A stretch of 64,000 nt of DNA. Origin: JAJNPS01 sp031378845. GTDB taxonomy: Bacteria; Pseudomonadota; Alphaproteobacteria; Rhodobacterales; Rhodobacteraceae. The notes below the pieces were generated by a model, which was given only the letters and a program-made list of their open reading frames with translations, made no database searches and was not told where the DNA came from. Below, piece by piece: positions 57,763-64,000 of this stretch. Position 1 is the stretch's first letter, and the number at the start of each line of letters is the position of its first letter. The position numbers were made by a program, and so were the translations under genes. The stretch spans positions 62,001-126,000 of the forward strand of contig JANNES010000001.1 in assembly GCA_031378845.1 (NCBI GenBank), read 5' to 3'.

Positions 57763-59004
57763 TCAGTCCGCAGGCTTGTCGCTGCGAACCTCGTCCGGGG
57801 CCGGCGTCAAGCCGTAACGCGCGGCGATCTTCCAGACATGGCCGGGCACCATATTCTTGATCCGCGCAGGATGCGCCCGGCGCAGGTGCAAGACCGTCTC
57901 GACGGCCTTCATCTCCAGTCGCGCGCGGGCGAACTCCAACCCCTTCGGCCCGATGCGTGGTTGCAGCCAGGCCATCAGGGGCCGCAACCAGTCAGGCATC
58001 CGGCGCAACGGCAGACCGCCCGCCGCAAGCTTGGTATTGGCCATGAATCCGCGTACGGCGCCCTCGCGTTTGCCCTTGTCGGTGAGGGCGCGCGTGGTCA
58101 GCCGGTCGGCGAGTCCGGCCAGCAATTCCGCGCCACGGTCATTGCGCACAATCACCCATTGGTCGCCATCGCCGCCCATATAGCCCACGGTGATGTCCGA
58201 CAGCCGGTTGGTATAATCAACGCAGGTCTTGCAGGTCATCGGAAAGAAATCGGCGGGCAGCGTGGACAGCGGCAGTTTCAGAAACGGGATCAGCCGGTGC
58301 GGGCGGCCATCGTCATAGCGGATCTCCACCCGGTAATCGGCGCGAAACTCGAGGTAGCTCACCCGATCCGGGGTGGCATCGACCAGTGCCAGGAACCGGT
58401 GGAAATGCGCGGTGGTGGTGTTGTCCGAACAGGGCGTGCCGATCACATAGATCCGCTCGAATCCCAGTTCTGCCTCCAACGCGCGCAGGGCGTAGATCTG
58501 GCACGGAATGCCGATGACAGCGATCCGCCTATGCCCCGCCGCGCGTGCGGGTTCCAGCAAGGCCAGCGTCGGCGCATAGCCCATCCGCATCCCCCGCGCC
58601 CCCGCCATCGCGGCAGGTTCGGTGATCAGCACCGGCCGGGGTTTCCAGCGGTCTTCGGGGTCTGGTCCCACCGCCAGCACGGCCGTGACCAGCCCCGCCT
58701 CCAGCGCGTGTGCGGCGAGTGCGGTGGTGATGCCCGTCCATTGCGCATCCGGTGCAGGCGGCGCAAGGCGCGCGCGCAGCATTGCTTTGGTGACACCGAA
58801 AAAGTCCTCATCGGTCGCATGGTTTGGCTGGCGGCCATGTACCCTTGACTCAAGTGTCGGATAGTCGGGTTGGATGAATTGGCACGCCCTCCCGCAGGCC
58901 TTGCCATCGCCCATCCGTGAGATACCGCAATCCGTGCAAAGCCCCGGCCGCGCATCCCCGCCGATCTGCGGGGCAACAAGGCCGGGTATCTCCGTGTCTT
59001 TCAT
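57763..59004 (-). CDS. BciB/FrhB-like flavin-iron-sulfur reductase
   Basis: The 413-residue protein of the F420 hydrogenase beta/BciB family has an N-terminal cysteine cluster (LCTDCGISRMGDGKACGRAC, then FIQPDYP), IGIPCQIYALRALEAELGF, VIGTPCSDNTTTAHFHRFL and a C-terminal PMTCKTCVDYTNRLSDITVG with YMGGDGDQWVIVRNDRGAEL. That C-terminal block resembles BciB, the ferredoxin-dependent 8-vinyl reductase of bacteriochlorophyll synthesis. No other pigment gene lies in the window. ATG 59004 is preferred to GTG 59016. A role as a reductase of another substrate is equally open. Confidence 0.78.
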   Translation of the reverse strand: MKDTEIPGLVAPQIGGDARPGLCTDCGISRMGDGKACGRACQFIQPDYPTLESRVHGRQPNHATDEDFFGVTKAMLRARLAPPAPDAQWTGITTALAAHALEAGLVTAVLAVGPDPEDRWKPRPVLITEPAAMAGARGMRMGYAPTLALLEPARAAGHRRIAVIGIPCQIYALRALEAELGFERIYVIGTPCSDNTTTAHFHRFLALVDATPDRVSYLEFRADYRVEIRYDDGRPHRLIPFLKLPLSTLPADFFPMTCKTCVDYTNRLSDITVGYMGGDGDQWVIVRNDRGAELLAGLADRLTTRALTDKGKREGAVRGFMANTKLAAGGLPLRRMPDWLRPLMAWLQPRIGPKGLEFARARLEMKAVETVLHLRRAHPARIKNMVPGHVWKIAARYGLTPAPDEVRSDKPAD

Positions 59005-59358
59005 CGTGATCCCCACCCCCGGCCTGCCACGTCACGGCCAGAAACGGCATGATTGCCAGAAGAATGCATTGCTGGCCAGCGCCGCCGCGCCGGGTGCCTT
59101 TGCGACACGGCGCGCACCATCCGGTTTGGGTCGGGAACGCCGACCTCAAGCATTTGTACGTCAGCAACCAGATCGCTGCCGCAGCAACCAAAAGACTACA
59201 GGCAAAGGTCATGGGGCGTGAGGTGACAGCCCCTTGATTGACCTCGCAGGTGTTCGCCCGTCTGACAAGAAACGTTCCGTCCTTGAGTCTTTGCACGGCT
59301 TGTCACCACCGTGTGGGCTGGCATGAGCTTGCCACGATTTTCCAATGCTCCGTGATAC
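59005..59358. other. Divergent intergenic region with a doubtful small frame
   Basis: About 350 bases separate the reductase from the DUF3857 gene. On the minus strand a frame from ATG 59212 would encode two hydrophobic stretches (SLLVAAAAIWLLTY and ILLAIMPFLAVTW) but overlaps the reductase start by more than 150 bases, so I do not call it. The rest is presumably promoter. Confidence 0.4.
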
Positions 59359-61299
59359 ATGCGTTTGGTTGCCATTGTCGTTTGCGCGGTCCTGACGTCG
59401 GTCAACGCCGCGTTTGCCCAAGGCTTTTCGCGCGCCGACCCTCCCGAATGGATCGAGGTCCTTGACCTTCCGCAGGTGTCGCCCGACTTGCTGCCATTGG
59501 CACAGGGCGGGGTCTATTACATTTTGGGTGACCGCCAGATCCGCTGGGACGGCGATTGGGAATCCGATTATTACCGCAACGCGTTCAAGATCATCGACCG
59601 CGCGGGTCTGGATGAAGCCGCGACGATCCAGTTCAGCCACAACCCCGCGTTCGAAGAGGCGATCCTGACCCGACTGCAAATCGTGCGCGGCGAGCAGGTG
59701 CTCGATCTGCGTGACAGCCTGCCATTCGAGACCTATCGGCGCGAAACCCGTCTTGATGAGGGGATCATCGACGGGTCCCTTACGACGGTCATCCAGGTCC
59801 CGGATCTGCGGGTCGGCGACATTCTGGACACGGCCTGGATTCTGCGCGGCAGGTCGGCTGTGCCGGGGACACCTCGCGGCGATACCGGGCGGCTGGAATT
59901 CGGCGAGCCGGTCAGCCGCGAACGCATGGTGGTCCATTGGCGCAAGGACGCCCCCATCTTCATCGGTGCGTTGCCCGAAGGGACGGGCGTGACCTACAGC
60001 ACGCGGCCCGGTCGCACAGGTGAGGTCATTCACGAATGGCAAGCGGTAAACCTGCCGCCCGTGACCCTCGAAGACAGCACGCCAATCGAGATCGATGTGC
60101 GTGCAAAGGTTCGTTTTTCATCTGAACCTGACTGGAGCACGCTGTCGGCGACGCTCAGCCCTTATTACCTTGCCGACTATCCATTGCCTCTTGCATGGCA
60201 GGCAAAAATCGACGCCATCAGGGCAGAGCACCCGACCGACGCCGCCCGCGCGACGGCGGCGTTGCGTCTGGTTCAGGACGAGTTGCGCTATGTCTCGTTG
60301 TCCGTCGGGGCGGGGGGTTACTTTGCCCGCCTGCCCGAAGAGGTGATCGCCACCGGCTTTGGCGACTGCAAGGACAAGGCCCTGCTTTTGCGGCTGATGT
60401 TGCACGCTCTGGGGATTGACGCCTACGTGGCGCTTGCCGACATCGACGAAGGTTACGGCCTTGTGCTGGAAATGCCGGGTCTGGGGGCGTTTGACCATGC
60501 CATCGTGATGGCCCGCATCAATGGCAAACCGATCTGGATGGATGCCACGGCCACGCATGAGGGCGGGATGGTCGACACAGCGCCACCACCCGACTACGGC
60601 TTTGCGCTGCCGCTGAAAGGGCCCTCGCAGACCCGGCTGGAACCGATCCTGATCGATCCGGCGACCCATTGGCGGGTCGAGGTCGAAGAGGCTTACGCGT
60701 TCAAGTTTACCGGTGTTTTTCTCAAGGTGGCGTCGGTCTATCGGGGCGCTGCCGCGAATGAGCGACGGCGCGACTTTGCGGTGACGCCGCTGACATCAAA
60801 GTCGGACGATTACCTGCGGTTCTATGCCGACCGCTATCCCGGCCTGCAGGTTCTTGCGCCGCTTGCGCTGGAAGATGATCGCACGGCCAATCGCCTTGTG
60901 GTCCGCGAATCCTATTTCCTGCCGTCACCGGCGCTTTATCGCAACGGTCTGCGAGAGGATTTCAGCTTTTCCGCCGAGAACTTTGCCGGCAACCTTCCCG
61001 ACGTCGATACCGGTCGGCGCAAGGCACCGCTCTACACAGGGGGTGCTTCGGCGCATTTGCACACGATCACCGTCAAGGGCGCGCCGATCAGTTTTGATAC
61101 GCCAGAGGGACGGCACATCTCGAACGACGCCTTCGACTTCCTGCTTGAGACCACCTCCGACGACGATGGGGGCATGTCGATGATCTGGACCTATCAACGC
61201 AAAGGCCCGACGGTCGCGGCGGCAAACGTGGCGAATGTGATCCGGGACGCAAGAGAGGTGGGCGAGCTGGTCTGGTGGACCTGGAGTCTGGTGCCTTAG
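59359..61299 (+). CDS. DUF3857/transglutaminase-like periplasmic protein
   Basis: The 646-residue secreted protein has a signal peptide (LVAIVVCAVLTSVNAAFAQ). The N-terminal DUF3857 beta domain (YYRNAFKIIDRAGLDEAATI, VIQVPDLRVGDILDTAW) is followed by a transglutaminase-like core with the triad C337 (ATGFGDCKDKA), H380 (GAFDHAIVM) and D395 (WMDATATHEG). The C-terminal domain is beta-rich (IWTYQRKGPTVAAANVAN). It may act on peptidoglycan-associated or surface peptides; substrate unknown. ATG 59359 is the first in-frame start before the signal peptide. Confidence 0.88.
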   Translation: MRLVAIVVCAVLTSVNAAFAQGFSRADPPEWIEVLDLPQVSPDLLPLAQGGVYYILGDRQIRWDGDWESDYYRNAFKIIDRAGLDEAATIQFSHNPAFEEAILTRLQIVRGEQVLDLRDSLPFETYRRETRLDEGIIDGSLTTVIQVPDLRVGDILDTAWILRGRSAVPGTPRGDTGRLEFGEPVSRERMVVHWRKDAPIFIGALPEGTGVTYSTRPGRTGEVIHEWQAVNLPPVTLEDSTPIEIDVRAKVRFSSEPDWSTLSATLSPYYLADYPLPLAWQAKIDAIRAEHPTDAARATAALRLVQDELRYVSLSVGAGGYFARLPEEVIATGFGDCKDKALLLRLMLHALGIDAYVALADIDEGYGLVLEMPGLGAFDHAIVMARINGKPIWMDATATHEGGMVDTAPPPDYGFALPLKGPSQTRLEPILIDPATHWRVEVEEAYAFKFTGVFLKVASVYRGAAANERRRDFAVTPLTSKSDDYLRFYADRYPGLQVLAPLALEDDRTANRLVVRESYFLPSPALYRNGLREDFSFSAENFAGNLPDVDTGRRKAPLYTGGASAHLHTITVKGAPISFDTPEGRHISNDAFDFLLETTSDDDGGMSMIWTYQRKGPTVAAANVANVIRDAREVGELVWWTWSLVP

Positions 61300-61331
61300 C
61301 ACGCGCTGATCCGTCCGGCCAAAAACAAGTT

Positions 61332-61378
61332 GCCCCGCCGCAAGACAACCGCTGGGGAAGTCGGTTGCGCGGCGGGGC
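61332..61378 (-). terminator. Long two-part hairpin after the peptidoglycan-binding gene
   Basis: GCCCCGCCGC (61332-61341) pairs with GCGGCGGGGC (61369-61378), and inside it CAACCG (61346-61351) pairs with CGGTTG (61362-61367). On the minus strand AACTTGTTTTTGG follows, so it serves as terminator for the peptidoglycan-binding gene. Convergent DUF3857 transcription could also end here. Confidence 0.7.
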
Positions 61379-61459
61379 GACCCGACCCCTTGCTGCGCGT
61401 CTGTCCAGGGAGGTCAGACGATCAGTGACTGCGGGTCGGGATCGACATACAGGCCAGGA

Positions 61460-61957
61460 TCAGAAAATCAGCCCGTCATAAAGCGTATAGGAGCCGCCCG
61501 TGGTTTCCAGATTGCGGATCGCACCCTCGTCGCGGGCATAGGCCACGATGGCGCGGTAGGTCGCAGGACCAAAGGCACCATCGGCGCCGCCGGAATAGTA
61601 ACCATAGGCGGCAAGACGTTTCTGGATCAGGCGACGTTCCGAACTGGAATAGCTTTGAAAGGCACGCGCAGCGGCAGAGCTGTAGATTGACGCCGTGGGC
61701 TGGTGATAGGTGGGCGCGCGATAGACCGGCTGCGGTTGCGGGTCCGCATAGTACATCGGTGCCGGGCGGCGGTTGTTGCGCTTGTTGTTCTTGATGATCT
61801 CGCCAACGATGATGGCGGTGGCGACGCCTGCGACAAAGTTCTGTTCCTTCTCACCCCAGGCATGGGCGGGGGTCACCGGGATTGCGACGATAGACAGGGC
61901 GGCGACGGCCGCGATGGCGGTTCGTTTGATGGTCACAAGAGCAGTTGCGGGCAGCAT
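61460..61957 (-). CDS. Secreted peptidoglycan-binding-like protein
   Basis: The 165-residue protein has a signal peptide (IKRTAIAAVAALSIVAIPV...AHA), a second hydrophobic stretch (FVAGVATAIIVGEIIKN), a tyrosine/proline/asparagine-rich linker and a C-terminal peptidoglycan-binding-1-like repeat (RRLIQKRLAAYGYYSGGADG, FGPATYRAIVAYA). ATG 61957 has GAAAGGAT 6 bases upstream; the frame to 62014 is longer but lacks a signal. It acts outside the inner membrane, possibly at the cell wall. Confidence 0.82.
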   Translation of the reverse strand: MLPATALVTIKRTAIAAVAALSIVAIPVTPAHAWGEKEQNFVAGVATAIIVGEIIKNNKRNNRRPAPMYYADPQPQPVYRAPTYHQPTASIYSSAAARAFQSYSSSERRLIQKRLAAYGYYSGGADGAFGPATYRAIVAYARDEGAIRNLETTGGSYTLYDGLIF

Positions 61958-62152
61958 GGTGCATCCTTTCGGGGTATGATCTCTCGCCCCAAGGTCGGGG
62001 CATGACCACCACATGGGGTTGGACCGCCGCGCTATGCAAAATCGCGATATTGCTATCTGATAACGCTCATACTTTCAATGGCTTGAACAAACATCACGTC
62101 GCGAGTGCAGAATCTGATGACACCTTGAAACGTGCGATCAGCACGGGTCTGG

Positions 62153-63277
62153 CTATTCGTATTCGGCCAAACAGGCCGCAAGCCGCCGCAATCCGTCTTG
62201 CAAGTGCACGCCCGGACCACCACCCACCCCCAGACGTACATGCTGCGGCATTCCATAGGCCGTACCGGGCAGAAGAAATGTCCGATATGGCGCAGCAAGC
62301 AGCCGCCGGGCAAACGTTTCGGCCTCGATCCGGGTCAGCCGGGCAAGGCCGATCAGGCCAGCTTCGGGACGTGTCCACGACAGGTGCGGCTGGTCTTCGA
62401 CAAAACGGTCAAGCACGGCAAGGTTTGCCAGACCTTCTGCCCGCGCCGTCGCCAGCGATGTCGCCAACCGTTCAGGGCGCAACGCGATCTCGGCGATGGT
62501 TTCGCCCAAGACATTCATGATCTCAGAGCTGTTCTCGCGCAGGATCATCGCGTCGCGGACCAGCCCCGCATCACCGCTGATCAGCCAACCGGTGCGCAAG
62601 CCTTGCAGCCCCAAAGCCTTGGAAACCGACCCCGTGGTGATGCCGCGCGCATAAAGACCCGCCACGGATGGCGCGCGAACGCCCGCCCATTCCAGCCCGG
62701 CATAGACCTCGTCGACCAGGAGATACGCGCCCACCCGGTCGGCGATCGCCACGATCCGCGCCAGATCCGCTGCGGGCATCAGTCTGCCAGTCGGGTTGTT
62801 GGGGTTGGTCAGAAAGATGAGTTTTGTCTTGGCCGTGACGACGGCGGCCAGTGCATCGGGGTCAAGATGCCAGCCGTCCTCTTCGTGCCGCGTCACCGTG
62901 CGCAATGTGGCCCCAACAGCATCCGCCATCACCGCCGCCTGCGGCCAACCGGGCATTTCAGTGACAATCTCATCCCCGGGCGACAGCAGCTGGCGAAAGA
63001 CCAGATAGTTCGCCTCGGACGCGCCCGCGGTGATCAGCACATCATCGGGGTGGCAAAGACTACCTAGCCCCGCCTGATCAAGCACGCGTTGCCGCAAGGC
63101 GGGCAGGCCTAGAAAGCTTTTGCCGTTCCAGTCCAGCGACAGACCCGGATCAAGATCGTTCAAGAAATCGCCCAAGGTCGGCGAACGGGACAAGGAAAAA
63201 CCAATGAAGCATTCCGGGGGTGCTGCCGCCGTGGTCTCCAGCAGGTACTCAAAAAGCTTGTGAATGGTGACTTTCAC
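62153..63277 (-). CDS. Pyridoxal-phosphate-dependent aminotransferase (class I/II)
   Basis: The 374-residue fold-type I aminotransferase starts at GTG 63277, overlapping the upstream SDR stop by 4 bases (GTGA). Cofactor residues are N158 and N161 in LTNPNNPTG, D189 in LLVDEVYAG, Schiff-base lysine K220 in TTGSVSKALG, and the substrate arginine in HVRLGVGGG near the C-terminus. Substrate is unknown. Operon pairing with an SDR suggests a shared pathway, for example of an amino-alcohol or keto acid. Confidence 0.88.
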   Translation of the reverse strand: MKVTIHKLFEYLLETTAAAPPECFIGFSLSRSPTLGDFLNDLDPGLSLDWNGKSFLGLPALRQRVLDQAGLGSLCHPDDVLITAGASEANYLVFRQLLSPGDEIVTEMPGWPQAAVMADAVGATLRTVTRHEEDGWHLDPDALAAVVTAKTKLIFLTNPNNPTGRLMPAADLARIVAIADRVGAYLLVDEVYAGLEWAGVRAPSVAGLYARGITTGSVSKALGLQGLRTGWLISGDAGLVRDAMILRENSSEIMNVLGETIAEIALRPERLATSLATARAEGLANLAVLDRFVEDQPHLSWTRPEAGLIGLARLTRIEAETFARRLLAAPYRTFLLPGTAYGMPQHVRLGVGGGPGVHLQDGLRRLAACLAEYE

Positions 63278-64000
63278 CGCACATCGCGCCCCTGGTTCAA
63301 AATGATGACGTTGCCCGAAGAAACATCCCCCGCATCCGAGATCAGGAACCCGACCCATGCTGCGATCTGATCAGGCTGCATCGCAGACCCATGCGGCATT
63401 GCGGAAATTGCGCGGGCCAGAACATCCTCGGTCAGGACGTTGAACAGGGGCGTCTCGGTCATCGCGGGGGCAATGGAGTTCACGGCGATCTTGTCGCGCG
63501 CGTAGCGGCGGGCAAGGTCCTTGGTCAGTGTGTCCATTGCAGCCTTGGAGGCGCGGTAGTGCGGAGGGTCGAACACGTCGAAATTGTAGGCCCCGTTCGA
63601 AGAGATATTGACGATCTTGCGCACGCCCGCGCGGCCCGCCATGGCCTTCACGGCCTGCTGACAGCAATGGAAGGCCGAGGAGAAATTGACCGCCATCTGC
63701 CGGTCCAGTTCTGCGGCCGAAATCTCTGGAAAGTCGGACATGAAGCAGGTACCGGCGTTGTTCACCAGCACATCGACGCCACCGAACCGGGCGCTCGTCC
63801 GCTCGAACAGATCCGTGATGGCATCGGGATCGGTCAGATCGACCGCTTCGGGCGTGAAATCCATCAGGTCGGCGGCCATCGACAGCAAGGCAGGCCCGTC
63901 GATGTCCACGCCCACGACGTGCAGACGATCCGTCAGCAGGCGGTCGCAGATCGCCCGCCCCATGCCGCCAGCGGCGCCGGTGACGACTGCAATGCGCGAC
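63274..64000 (-). CDS. Short-chain dehydrogenase/reductase (5' end outside window)
   Basis: An NAD(P)-dependent SDR of at least 241 residues. The right edge shows RIAVVTGAAGGMGRAI with the TGxxxGxG cofactor loop, so only a few N-terminal residues are missing. Further motifs are DVLVNNAGTCFM, VNISSNGAYN (catalytic serine) and HYRASKAAM with the YxxxK pair. The C-terminus ends GNVIILNQGRDVR, and the gene overlaps the aminotransferase start by 4 bases. Substrate unknown. Confidence 0.87.
   Translation of the reverse strand, partial: SRIAVVTGAAGGMGRAICDRLLTDRLHVVGVDIDGPALLSMAADLMDFTPEAVDLTDPDAITDLFERTSARFGGVDVLVNNAGTCFMSDFPEISAAELDRQMAVNFSSAFHCCQQAVKAMAGRAGVRKIVNISSNGAYNFDVFDPPHYRASKAAMDTLTKDLARRYARDKIAVNSIAPAMTETPLFNVLTEDVLARAISAMPHGSAMQPDQIAAWVGFLISDAGDVSSGNVIILNQGRDVR

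Noticed and set aside
58850..59212. Minus-strand frame with two hydrophobic stretches upstream of the BciB-like gene
   Set aside because: It overlaps the reductase start by more than 150 bases in another frame, and its second half has no membrane or domain character.
1..64000. tRNA, rRNA, CRISPR, insertion sequences or prophage
   Set aside because: No cloverleaf with CCA-compatible stems, no evenly spaced repeat-spacer series, no transposase or integrase motif and no phage structural protein was seen.

Overview
The window is high-GC, densely coded DNA from an alphaproteobacterium, most likely family Rhodobacteraceae (Roseobacter-type). The signs are a free-standing F0 ATP synthase operon with separate b and b' subunits, MipZ next to a MerR/MFS pair, ffh-rpsP-rimM-trmD-rplS-rpmE synteny, a cysteine-free L31, a malonyl-CoA synthase, and DUF1285/DUF58/DUF4159 genes. 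I see no rRNA, tRNA, CRISPR, insertion sequence or prophage. Both window edges cut genes: a SorC-type regulator on the left and a short-chain dehydrogenase on the right.

Layout. 0-2.9 kb: sugar regulator, xylulokinase and a convergent LysR regulator. 3.3-4.4 kb: a small secreted protein and a membrane protein whose frame looks broken near its end. 4.5-14.5 kb: a translation and targeting block (ffh, six consecutive GNAT acetyltransferases joined by 4-base overlaps, chorismate mutase, rpsP, a tiny membrane protein, rimM, a membrane protein, trmD, a repeat-bearing gap, rplS, rpmE, then a strong terminator). 14.7-17.6 kb: MFS exporter divergent from a MerR regulator with a SoxR-like box, mipZ, and a small reverse-strand gene. 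17.8-19.7 kb: matB and an ArsR regulator. 19.9-22.6 kb: F0 ATP synthase operon atpI-B-E-F'-F. 22.6-26.8 kb: FadR-type GntR regulator, OmpA lipoprotein, Ada-like alkyltransferase, nth and a PfkB kinase. 26.9-33.2 kb: surface-glycan genes (sulfotransferase, GT14 glycosyltransferase) mixed with small domain-of-unknown-function proteins. 33.2-38.7 kb: polA, small genes, a gap with degenerate coding signal, hydroxypyruvate isomerase and DUF1285. 38.7-45.5 kb: MoxR/DUF58/DUF4159/VWA membrane operon. 45.5-50.5 kb: glycolate oxidase genes glcD, glcE and glcF with an extra membrane protein inserted. 50.6-54.7 kb: tandem trypsin-like proteases, Hsp20, a small gene and a winged-helix/TPR regulator. 54.9-57.7 kb: ECF sigma factor with a VWA membrane protein. 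57.8-64 kb: BciB/FrhB-like flavoprotein, transglutaminase-like DUF3857 protein, peptidoglycan-binding protein, aminotransferase and SDR.

The most noteworthy items are the six-gene acetyltransferase array embedded in the SRP/ribosome operon; two matching TGGT-N11-ACCA palindromes, one before the FadR-type regulator and one before glcD, which together suggest a glycolate regulon; the ECF sigma factor coupled to a VWA protein whose cytoplasmic N-terminus could be an anti-sigma domain; unannotatably short genes (10124-10288, 17483-17644, 52909-53088); and diverged non-coding repeats at 12.7-13.1 kb. All functions are assigned by recognising protein sequence; no database search was run.
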